A stretch of 64,000 bases of DNA from Ficedula albicollis. Taxonomy: Eukaryota; Chordata; Aves; Passeriformes; Muscicapidae. Location: contig NC_021673.1 of assembly GCF_000247815.1 (NCBI RefSeq), forward strand, positions 38,147,102 through 38,211,101, written 5' to 3'. The position numbers and the translations under genes were made by a program. The notes beneath the pieces were generated by a model that saw only the letters and a program-made list of their open reading frames with translations, ran no database searches and had not been told where the DNA came from. Numbering within the stretch: the stretch's first letter is position 1; every line of letters starts with the position of its first letter. This document shows positions 11,601-23,797 of the stretch, in pieces.

Positions 11601-14600
11601 GCCTATTTAGGGAGCCAAAACCCAACACAGTTTAATGTTCTGAGATGAAAATAGAAGCAGATAAAAAGCAATTAGATGTAGAAGAATGGGGAGGGAACCA
11701 CAGTTTGAGAATGTACAGGTTTTCAAGGGAAACAAAAATCCTATTTACTGTATGTGTCATAACAAAGAGCCTCCTGGTCAGTGCTTAGTCTGCCATACAC
11801 TGGCCTGCCTAAAAGGGACAGAATTGAGGCAGAGCAAGAGGCTCATATGGCAGACAATACCATTGTCTCAGTAAATCTCGTATTTCTGGAAAACCTTTCT
11901 AGCTATGACACTTGGAGCAGTTGCTGTTAATAAGGTAAGGCAAGATTATTTTCTGTTTCTGCGGTTTGGCACAACAATCATCATTTTTTAATTACCAAAG
12001 GTGGAAGATGTTTCTGAGCTTTGAGGATGGAGGATCTGATTTGCATCCAAACAGAGGAGTCCCATAGGCAGTTATCTCCCTTTGACACATGTCGTTCCTA
12101 TCTCCACCCAGAGTGTGCCTCTTCCTCACTTCCCTTTGACACAGTCAGAACTTAGCTTGCACAATCTCCAGGCCTGAACTCCTTCCTCTGTGAGATTTGG
12201 GGGTTTTATTATTTGCTACATACTTGTGGTCTAAGAAAATGGTGACTGTTATTGATGCTGAAACCAGCGCTGAAAAGGTGCCTGCCTGCCTGTGGGTGAT
12301 GGGAAGAGGCAGAGAAGGGCTGTGTGATGTAAAATGGAGGTCATGGTCTTCCTGAGTTTCTCATCAAAATATTATCAACTAATACATATAAACAGGCCTT
12401 TCTGCTGCAAATTCTTGCTGAACGAGCACCAACTTCCTTGCCTGTCTTTTCCTGCTTCCCTGATTTACTTGTTGCTCATGCCTCAGTCAGCGCTTCCCTC
12501 TCCCCCACTCTTTCCCATGTGCCTGTGACACCAGGACATGGCTTCATTGCCTCCACACCTTCAGCACAGTTCCTGTCCTGGCTGACCTCCCTCCTCCCTG
12601 CCCATCACACAGTTTGGCAGCAGCACCTCCCCTGGAGAACTGGGAATGCATCACACCCACAGACAGCAACCATGACAGAGACTCTCAGCATGGCCAGGAC
12701 TGTGTCTCTGAGCTGCAGGGTGCTTGATGCCACCAGCATCTGCCAAGGAGCCACCCTGGGTGGCCAGTGAGCATTTGCCTGGTGCAGTGTGCCTGTGCCA
12801 TGCAGCTCATGTCCTGCAGCACAGTTGGAGCCAGCCTCTGCTAGGTGGATGCTGCCTTAGCAGCATCTTTGGCCAAAGCAGCAAAGAGCAAATATCTTAT
12901 GTGAAAGCCCTTACAAAGCCTTCCTTAAACTCATGCAAGACCTCTGAAAAAATCTTCACCTGAAAAAACAAACTCATTTGCTAACCCAGAAGCCATGCCC
13001 TATACTTCCATATTTTTTTTTTTATCAAAGCTGGCCCTCTCATTCTCTAAAACCATCCACAGTGGGAATAGTGCAGAGGGAGCAAGACATCTTCTCCCAA
13101 GTGAGTCAACTTAAGTGTGTAGATATAGCCTACTTACTGCATCCCCAGAAGCAATGATACAACTTCAAGAAAGTCTAGTTACGAAAGGTGTGGAAAGAGA
13201 TAAAGACAAACTTGGTGAGTCACAAGAGCATGCCAGGGGCAGAGCCTGCATTCAGGACTCAGGAACACTCCCACCTGTAAACCTGATAATAGGTAAGAAA
13301 GAAGGAAGTGATTAATAATTAAAATAATTATGGAATAAATTAAGACAATTAGTCTCCTTATTTATCTTCTAAAGTGTAGTCCAAAACTGGAATCCCAGGA
13401 TTCCAGGCCCTCTGGTTTTGTGCCACCCTATAAAATGAGAGTCCCTGTCATTAGGTCTTCTTGGGCAAGACTTATAATTTGTGACACTGTCCACTCGTGC
13501 AGAGGTGCAGCTCCTCAGCTGGGAGGAAGCATCGAACTGGGAAATGAGAGTAATGAAACAATGACAAAATCAGCTCTTTCTACTCTCCAGATATTTTGCA
13601 GCTCTTCCTCATAGATGGATCAGTGTCAGTGAGGCAGAAGTAGCACTTTGCTACCCCCAAGGGCCTATGTGGGGCAGAGAGGCCATGAAACATGGAATGG
13701 GGATGTGAGCCTGCTGGCTTTGGTGCAGGAGGTGAGGAATGTGAGTGAGGGTTTGGGGATCCACAAAGAAAGTTGTGGCAGAAGGGAGAAGATGGGTGGT
13801 GATAATGTAGCTGTGCCTTCTGCGCTCCCGGTGACATCCTGCCTTCCTCACCCACAAATCCCCATCTGGGGCTGGTGCTGTATTCCTGGGGCTCCTCTGC
13901 TTTTTTCAGCTGTACACAGCACTATTGCAGTTGGTCCAAATTGACATTTTCAGCCTGTTTAGTTTCTGCTGCTTGCCCAAGTGGTTAGCAGTGGTGCCTG
14001 CAGTTGTGTCTCTAGTTCCTGGAAAATCTAGGGTTTCCAGGTGGTCCCCCAGACAGACATGTGGAAGGCCCATGACTGGGTTTTCACAATCAGATGTGCT
14101 TAGGCCACTGTAACTTCATCTTACAGAAATAATAGGGATTTTCTATGCAGAGTTTTATCATCTAAATCAGTGTTGTATCAAGGGTGCTGGCTGGCACCTG
14201 CAGCTTGTGTGCAGGTAGGAGAAAGGAGGCCCTTTCTCTCCCATCCCTGCCAGCAGTGCCTGTGCCAGTCTCCCAGGGGTATTTCAGGCTTCCAGCACCA
14301 AATGATCTGCCCTACATGGCACAAGAAATCAAAATGCACCAAGTGGAGCCCCAGAGGGTTGCAGGGATCTCTGCCATCAATTAAGGAATAGAAAGAACAG
14401 CAAAATACATTAGAGAAAGGAATAAACAAAAGAATTGTGGGGAGTCAAAGAGAAGGTAGGGGGAAAATAGATAGTACATCCCAGGTGTGCATGAAGAAAT
14501 CCAGAGCTCTCACTACCACAAAATAACACAGTGTAAGCCTACACAGTGGCTGCTGATGGCTAAGTAACTTTCACAAACATCCTCTGGACTTCACACACAC

Positions 14601-17192
14601 AGCTCGAATTGTGCAAAGGCAGGAGCAACTCCAGCCTTTAATCTTCTTAGTTGGTTTGGGTTAAATCAAAAGTCTGACTGCAGTCAAGAAGAGCATCTTC
14701 TGGGTAAGAGGCTTATACAAATTGCTAAATGGTCCACCACTAACAAGAAATTTGTGTGACTGGAGCAGCCATGAGTGTTGCAATGACATTTTCTCAATTT
14801 ACTGTTGTGCATTTTTTCCCTTAGAAAGTGGGTAATTGAGGTGTGAGGTTTCCTTCCAAAAACACCTGATGGGAAGGTCTGCCATCTGTGTGGTTAGTCA
14901 CATGTAAGCACCATGGGAAGCTGACGAGGTGCTAGAGACAGCCTAATGAGCAAAACTTCTCTATTGTTAATACTTCCAGTGAATCATAAAATATTGATTG
15001 CACTCCTGAATGCATGGTGGCCAAGAGGGAGGCCACTTCACCCACAAGGGATGCACTAATGAAAGGATGCAATAGGATTTCATATTCAGAGAAGCTCCCT
15101 GGAAGAGCAAGAACTACGCTTTTCCTATTCAAATTGAAGGGCAAGAATAAACACAGGTGGAAAGCACTGGAAGAAAATCTCACTTGAACAAAAGGAGGGA
15201 GACAAGACTGGGTTGGGCAGGCTGGATCTGACTGGGCTGTGAGACAGGGATGAGGATTAGGGGTAGATTCCCAGAGCTCAGCTGGGGGGTGGGTGGTCCC
15301 TGTCAGTGCAGTAGCATTCAGCATTAGACTGCTATTAACTGAGTCATTCTTTAATTTATGGGAGCAAGATAGGCCCCAAAAGCCCTAAATGACAACTAGG
15401 TAATAACCAGGAGTCTGGCACACCCTAAACTGTATTTTGATTTCCTCTTTTGTGGCTCAAGAATGCAGCTGCCTCCTTTGCTGGAAGAATAGTAAAACAC
15501 GTGCTCTTGCATTTAAGCCTATCAGGTGTTCACAGTGAATTCACACAGGAGCAACAAATGTGAAATGCATGTCTGATCTGCTGGCAGCATGGGCTCTGAG
15601 CAGGCATCTCCTTGGGGCTATCAGCAGCCTGAGTGAGCCCTGAAACCCACATGAGCTTGTGCCTCACCTAGCTCCTGCCTTCCCTAATTTGATGCAGATG
15701 AGTAGCCTTCCTGAAGTCACCTGGCTACTACCTGAGCTTGTGACCTGCTCCCACCTGTGCTTCCACAACTCAGGTTTCAGCGTCAGCTTGACTTGTGCAA
15801 ACACACTGACATGCCCCAAAGGACAGAAACTGAAAAAATATGGTGAGGGTTTTTCTGACAATACTGTGAGCTTGAATCTAATTTAATATCTTCATGTTTA
15901 ATGATGAAAAGCAAGCAAGAGGGGTTACATGGCGCTCAGATTTATGCATGCATTATAATTAGAAAATTAGTATGTACTGTGCTTGTTAATTCAGCCAACA
16001 GAACTTGGATATGTGCAACCAACAGTGGCAGGTATCTACTTGTATGTCAAAGCATAGGGGATTTGTTTTTTGTTTATCTTTTCTCCCCTTAGTCTTGCTA
16101 AAATTTTGAATGTAATATTTTACTTTTCACTAGAGCAGTTTAAGACAAAGTAAAGCTTTTTTCTTTCTGTTTTTAACAACGTATTTTTGCAAAGTTAGAA
16201 TGTGAGCAATCATCAGGCTTAATGTTAAAGAAAAAGAGAGACTTTTACCTATTTGCAGTTAGAGTGGTTTCTTTCTAATCTGCTTCTAGCAGGCAGCCGT
16301 TCTGCAAGTGTAGTGAAATTAGTGTTTATAAATGTTACTATAGTAACTGCATCTGTAGCCACAAGCTGGTAGACTTATATTTCTGGTTATCTGGTGAGCA
16401 TCAAGATATAATGGAAAAGAAAGAGACATGGTATTGTAAGGCAGCCATGCTCTTGAGGATTCAAAAAGGAACTCCACTAAAATTATTTGCTTCCTGACGA
16501 CTTCCATCTTTGATTTTACTTTAATGGAAGGAATAAGTTTTCAGGCTTTTAAGGATCCTAAAGAATAAGGTTGTTTACCTAAGCTGTGATCCTGTGAGCC
16601 TTCACCCTTGCAGCTTCAGACCTAAATGCCTACCGAGTGGCCTCACTGCACATCAGCAAAGTTATTCACCTGTGCGAAAGCAATAAATATATTTTCAGTA
16701 TCAAAATTGTAACTCATTACATGCAAGTGTGCAAACTTAATACTTGGTTAAATATCATTATCTACCTGGTTAAAGGAGAGCCTGGTGATTGAGGGAAAAA
16801 AAAAAAAAAAGACAAGAAAAACAAACTGGGGGATGTAAAGGTACATCAGCTCCCAGGAAAACTAGGATTCTGTGTTCAGGAGGGGATAGTAAGTGGTCCA
16901 CTACAGCCAGCATGTTGTTCCAGATGTGCTCTTTGCTTGAAACATTCGCTGCCGAGGAGGAGTCGTGGGAAAGCTGAAAGTGAAACTAAGCAAGAACAGT
17001 TTCATTTTCAAGTCCGAAAGCAGAAACCTAACCGGCATAAAGAAAATGCAAGCAAAGAGCTTCCTAGGGGCTGCTAACGCACAGCGGCTATTTGCTATTT
17101 TTAAACGCGATTCGGACGCTTACAACAAAAATTTAAAAAATAAAAGACGAAGATAATCCTCTCCTAAGTTCCAGAGAAACTGGGTTTTTGCA

Positions 17193-17200
17193 TGACGTCA
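17193..17200. promoter_or_regulatory. CRE palindrome TGACGTCA, copy 1
   Basis: This is a full consensus CREB/ATF site (TGACGTCA) followed by 'atcttgaggc', in the first copy of the 657-bp duplication. The neighbouring CpG island makes a promoter-proximal role plausible; occupancy cannot be judged from sequence. Confidence 0.5.
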
Positions 17201-17849
17201 ATCTTGAGGCTGCTACCGCCAAGGGCAGCGGCTCCCCCACCTTAACCTCCTGTGAGCCTTCACCCTTGCAGCTTCAGACCTAAATGCCTACCGAGTGGCC
17301 TCACTGCACATCAGCAAAGTTATTCACCTGTGCGAAAGCAATAAATATATTTTCAGTATCAAAATTGTAACTCATTACATGCAAGTGTGCAAACTTAATA
17401 CTTGGTTAAATATCATTATCTACCTGGTTAAAGGAGAGCCTGGTGATTGAGGGAAAAAAAAAAAAAAGACAAGAAAAACAAACTGGGGGATGTAAAGGTA
17501 CATCAGCTCCCAGGAAAACTAGGATTCTGTGTTCAGGAGGGGATAGTAAGTGGTCCACTACAGCCAGCATGTTGTTCCAGATGTGCTCTTTGCTTGAAAC
17601 ATTCGCTGCCGAGGAGGAGTCGTGGGAAAGCTGAAAGTGAAACTAAGCAAGAACAGTTTCATTTTCAAGTCCGAAAGCAGAAACCTAACCGGCATAAAGA
17701 AAATGCAAGCAAAGAGCTTCCTAGGGGCTGCTAACGCACAGCGGCTATTTGCTATTTTTAAACGCGATTCGGACGCTTACAACAAAAATTTAAAAAATAA
17801 AAGACGAAGATAATCCTCTCCTAAGTTCCAGAGAAACTGGGTTTTTGCA

Positions 17850-17857
17850 TGACGTCA
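17850..17857. promoter_or_regulatory. CRE palindrome TGACGTCA, copy 2
   Basis: This is the same full CRE in the second duplicate, exactly 657 bases after the first. It lies about 50 bases before the GC-rich sequence with a YY1-like motif, so it is the copy closest to a possible transcription start. Confidence 0.5.
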
Positions 17858-17926
17858 ATCTTGAGGCTGCTACCGCCAAGGGCAGCGGCTCCTCCACCTT
17901 AACCAGTCCGTCTTAGAGCGCCGGGG

Positions 17927-18031
17927 ATGGCAGCAGCCATCTTACGGGTCGCTGTCACAGCTGCTGGGAAGCCCGAGCCAGCGCCGGCCTCCGCCAAGGA
18001 GCTTCCCCGGTACCCCGGGGAGCGGGTCTGA
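17927..18031 (+). CDS. Candidate 34-codon small ORF in CpG island (unrecognised)
   Basis: The ATG at 17927 lies in 'ccggggatggcagcagcc', a good initiation context. It opens a 34-codon frame starting MAAAILRVAVTAAGKPEPAP and ending GERV before TGA at 18031. I recognise no family. It could be an upstream ORF in a KAT2B 5' leader, the start of an unannotated or divergent transcript, or chance in GC-rich DNA, where stops are rare. There is no signal peptide or membrane segment. Confidence 0.2.
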   Translation: MAAAILRVAVTAAGKPEPAPASAKELPRYPGERV

Positions 18032-18904
18032 CCCCCCGCCAACACCCTGGCCATTTTAAAACCCCAGCAAAATAAAAAAAAATAAATGAGTAAACAGAGA
18101 AAAACAACAGATCCCCTCGTTTAAATACCTCATTTTATCCCAGTCTGTTTTCCTGTAATTTCATGACTGTGCCAGCTCGCCGTGTAACACCATGCTTGAA
18201 AATATCCCCAGGAGCTGAGAAGGGAAGGAGGACACCGCAGGGTTTTGTCGCCCACCCTCCCCCCCAAACATTACTTCGCACAAACCTAGAGTTATTTTTG
18301 CTTTCTCCATGCAAGGTGCCGAGGCCCCGTGCTTGCAAGAGCTCTCTCTGCGCTGGGACTTCTCTCCAAACTCACACTGCTACTTTGATAGTTTAGCTTT
18401 ACACATCAAAGAACCGTAAATCCCACGCAAACGCCCAGCCTCGCTCCCAACGCTTTAAGCCGTGGTGCCGTAGTAGGGAATTGCCATTTGTGGTTTCTCA
18501 CGGCTCAACCACGGTTTTACATACGTGCAGCGGGGCAGAACCGCCTCACTCCCGGTGCACTTGCTGCTGTGCGTGGAGCGCGCTCTCTGGGGCAGCACCA
18601 TTTGCTTAATTTAACTTTCAATTACAGGTTAATCCCTTTAAGCCATAAACTGACCTGCTCTCAGCGCATGTTTCTGGACACAACAAAAAAACCGAGCCAC
18701 AGAACCCTGACACGAGGAGCTGAGCAGAGTTTTTGACTTGGCCGGTATTTTAAGCAGACCCGTACTTTTACATTCAATTAGAAATCATCTGGGGGGAAAA
18801 ACCGAACCCTTCAAATGTGGCCGCAGAGCACGCAGCGAGGGAAGGCGATGGTTAAACCGAACAAAGTAGCGGCACAGCGAGGGGCCACAGCGGCTGCGAC
18901 AGCA

Positions 18905-20401
<1,497 letters not shown>

Positions 20402-20411
20402 CTGGGTTGGC

Positions 20412-20428
20412 AGCGCTGCTGCAGCGCT
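20412..20428. other. Near-perfect 8-bp-arm palindrome beside the poly(G) tract
   Basis: AGCGCTGC and GCAGCGCT are separated by one base, immediately right of the G run. It can form a tight GC hairpin, which may have contributed to sequencing failure here. No regulatory role is claimed. Confidence 0.6.
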
Positions 20429-20631
20429 CCCCGCGTAAACATCCCGGGCGGGGAGCGCGGCATCCCTCTGCTCCGCCCGAAGGTCGCGGCCCCGCAGCGC
20501 GGAGCTATTGACATCTCTGAAGCCGCTGCTCCGACCTGGAGCTGCCGCTGTCGCCAGCAGCTCTGGCAGAGGAGCGAAGGGACGCGGCCTCCCTGCTTGG
20601 GAAAGTTGTGTCCCCGGTGTGAGCCGGGCCG

Positions 20632-20690
20632 GTGTCCGGTGTGTGGTGCCCGTGTCCGGTGTGTGGTGCCCGTGTCCGGTGTGCGGACGG
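20632..20690. repeat. 20-bp minisatellite, about three units
   Basis: Units of the form 'cggtgtgtggtgcccgtgtc' repeat with a 20-base period and the last unit diverges ('ggtgtgcggacgg'). It lies in the GC-rich right flank of the island. Confidence 0.8.
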
Positions 20691-22398
20691 CGGGGTTCCC
20701 TCTCCACCTGTACCCTTCCCCAGCCGGGCTCTCTGCTCCGTGTCTGCCCGGCGCTCGCATTCAGGAGCGCTGCTCCTGGTTTCCCGTCACAAGCACTTTG
20801 TGTCCACCTGCGATTTTCTTCTTGCTGGGAGAAGCAGGACTCGCCTGTTTGTTGTAAAGGGAGGAGCTCGGTCAGAGCTGTCGCTCCCGCCTTCAGAGCT
20901 CTGACCGCGGGCATTGTCGCCTGTGCTCAGAGCACGGGCCGCTGGCTGCGCTGCTGCTGTCAGGGCAATTTCTGGATGCACAGCGGGGCTGACGTGTTGG
21001 CAGATTGGCAGCGCTGATGTCAGGTCCTCTAGTAATGCTTTCGGCTTTGAGAGTAGCTGTTTGTGAAAAAAGTGCGTCTTATTTTCTCTGTTCTCCTACT
21101 TCGGCAGATGTTAAGTGAAAGGCCAAGCTAACAAACGAGACGAAGCATCGTTGTGTGGCTCTGTAGTCCTGCCTGGCGGTGCGAGATTAGCTGTGTGCTG
21201 AAGGCATGGCGCAATGCTGCCGTGGCCGGGCAAATTACGGAACGTTGCAATGTTTTAGCTGTTTCCACATGTGCAGGCACCTACACTTCGGCTTTGGTGC
21301 ATGCGTGGGACAGTGAGATTACACTGGTGCCAGTAAGGTTAAGGAGCAGCAGGTGTACTTGAAATTTGTAGCACTAACTGTGGGCAGAGTGAAATGGTTT
21401 GAAGCTTTCCCAGTCCTCTTTTCACCCCCATATTTTAATGTTACCAAGACTTGCTAAATGAAGCTGGTCGTGAAGTGGGTAAAATTTTCATGGGCTGTTT
21501 GGGAAGTGTATGTGTGTTTGAATTGTTCTTTTCTTCCCTGGTTGGTGCTTTTTTTCCCCCTCCAGATGATGTTTTTGAGGGTGAAAGCCTTCTCCTGTAG
21601 CGCTCTGCCCCGTAGAAGTTTCTGTGCTATAGAGAAACCTTATCTCCTCTGAAACCCTTTGCTCTTTTTGGGGGCTCACCAGCCTCTCTCTTGCTGGTGC
21701 TTTGTGGTGAGGGGGATGAGCACCATTTGGGAGGGGAGGAGGGCACGCTGTGGCCTGCTGGCAGCTCCTCTCTCCCCCTTGCAGCACTCTGGTGATGGGG
21801 TACAGAGCAGGAGCAGCTCCTATTGTCAGTGCTCTGCTGGGTGCCCTCGTCTGTGACAAGTCTTGGATGCATGTTCCATTGGTACTGCAGTGGTGATGGA
21901 GCAGGACCCATGGCCAGGGGGTCTGCCTCCTGCTGGAATGCAGGCACAGTTCCAGCACTAAGCGCTGTTTTCAGATTAAAATTGCCGTTCGACTTCTCTA
22001 CCTAGTTCTGCACCAGTCAGCTTGCTTTCAGATCTCATAACAGAAGCAAATAAGCAGACTGGAAGCTCCTTGTAAGCTTCTCCTGTGGAATAAGGTGGGA
22101 ACGATGGCACAGAGTGGAATAATGCTTTATTTTACTTCCTGAACACCTGGCAGGTGCTTCAGAAGGGCACTTGACTTGTAACATTACTGGTTTGCTGGAA
22201 ACTGTAGCCTGAAGAAGCTGGTTTGCCAACTGTAGCAGTGCAGTACGTAACTTTGATCTTTTTCTTCCTTTGGGTTGCAACTTCCATTGGTTTTGCATTT
22301 GTATGTGTGCAAAAGAGTGAGAGAAGGCAAACACTTGGACCATCTCCGAAGGGAACATCTGTTTTCATTCAAGTAGTGACTGTACGTGGATCTTACAT

Positions 22399-22491
22399 AA
22401 ATCTACATAGAGCTGTACAAGTTGGAGTGCTAAATATGTAACAGCAGTAAATCTACATGTACAAGTTGGAGTGCTAAATATGTAACAGCAT
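22399..22491. repeat. 50-bp tandem duplication (two copies)
   Basis: Copies start with 'aaatctacat' at 22399 and 22449. Both contain 'gtacaagttggagtgctaaa' and end in 'tatgtaacagca'. The first has 'agagct' where the second does not, so the copies have diverged by a small indel. Confidence 0.9.
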
Positions 22492-23573
22492 CTTGAACAT
22501 CAATCACCTTCTCCCACGTAAGTTTCATTGCAAAATTCAGCCTGCAGAATTTATTAGGAGCTTAACCTCAGAGATGTTTGGAGTAACAGCCAGGGAGCAT
22601 CTGTCTGCTGGGGATGAAGAGTCACATCACAAGAAGATGGAGAGGTCAGTGACTGTGCAGAGGGAGAGTCTCAGTGGTGACAGCAGCAATGCTGGGCAGA
22701 GGAGAGTAAAAGGCACTGCTCTGGGGCAGGGTGCTTGGTCCCCAAGAAGGACCTCCTGGTCCTTCTTTACAGCCCATAGCCCGTTCCTTTTTGTCATGGG
22801 AAACATGGACAAAGACTGCTGGTAAATACTTGGTGTGCAGGTATCTTGGGCAGAATGGGTCTGAAGTTTAGGGAACTGAGACTAGACAGATGTGGAGTTT
22901 GGGTTTTTTCCTGGCAAAAGAGCTGGACACAGGAGAGTTGTAGCTGTTGAGCTGCTCCACTTGACTTGTTCCTCTCTAAGAAAAGTCTGGGTGGAAGGCC
23001 CAGAACAACAGGCTCTTCTGAGTGAAAAACCTTCTTAAAAGCCCAAGTCTGAAGGAGGAGGGTGGCATTCTGAACAAGATGTAGAATAGGAGTTGGTACA
23101 GTTTTCATGGCGCTTGGAGGTTCACAGTAGTGCTGTGTGCTGTGAGGGGTTTTGTGTTTGGCACTTGCAGTATCTGTGCGTGTATGAATGGCTGCATACA
23201 TGGTTTTGGTTTTGTCCACTGTGAAATTGAGCATTAGGCATGCAAGCTTGCAGCACTTAATATAAAAGCAGCACTATGTGACTTACACACATAAATATAT
23301 TTAATGAAGATGTAGGAGGAAGTCTCCTCTGCATTTTTTTCCCATATTGATTTACAGTATGTGAAAATACAACTCTCTCCAGTCTCACTGGGAGCTTTTT
23401 TTTTTGTAATTAAGGTGAAATATGTACTGTTTTAGTACACTAAGTTTTCTGTGAACTTTGTTTTTCATTATATATATTACAGTAATGCCTGGGTGTTTAC
23501 AGATATGATTAGAACCCAGTAGCCTAAAGCACTTGCACAAGCAATAATTCTTCTAATATATATAATAATTCTT

Positions 23574-23797
23574 CTTCTTGAAGAAAAGCATTTTGTTTTA
23601 GATAAGCAAAGAGTGAGAAGGGTTGTGATGAGATGATTTGGCCAAGGCCCTGCAGCAGGTGAGCAATGGGCAGATGTGGAAACCTTCTTGAAGAAAAGCA
23701 TTTTGCTTTAGATAAGCAAAGTAGACAGAGTGAGAAGGGTTGTGATGAGATGACTTGGCCAAGGCACTGCAGCAGGTGAGCAATGGGCAGATGTGGA
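23574..23797. repeat. 110-bp tandem duplication (two copies)
   Basis: Copies begin 'cttcttgaagaaaagcattt' at 23574 and 23684 and run to 'gggcagatgtgga'. The second has nine extra bases ('tagacagag') and a few substitutions, so this is not a recent exact copy. Confidence 0.9.

Larger units (their letters stand above)
5601..16590. other. Intergenic region, no gene recognised
   Basis: About 11 kb lies between the PP2D1 remnant and the KAT2B promoter duplication. It contains low-complexity A and T tracts (8161-8227; 8500-8600 with TTTTTG units) and a few GC-richer patches (about 9350-9620, 12400-12850, 13600-14350). Open frames of 60-130 codons occur on both strands, but they lack recognisable domains, splice context or conserved-looking composition. 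I cannot support any gene or RNA here. Upstream enhancers of KAT2B may lie in it, but nothing in the sequence proves that. Confidence 0.6.
16591..17905. repeat. 657-bp tandem duplication upstream of KAT2B
   Basis: Two copies, 16591-17248 and 17249-17905, are nearly identical. Both begin 'cctgtgagccttcaccc' and end 'ccaccttaacc'. They differ by one A in a poly(A) run and by a C/T in 'ggctcccccacc' against 'ggctcctccacc'. The open frames inside them are therefore duplicated as well and are not genes. Each copy ends in a GC-richer part with a CRE palindrome. The duplication abuts the CpG island of the KAT2B promoter region. Confidence 0.95.

Noticed and set aside
16789..17813. Paired identical 62-95-codon frames that look like a conserved gene family
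   Set aside because: They are identical only because the DNA is tandemly duplicated (657-bp unit). There are no domains or splice context.
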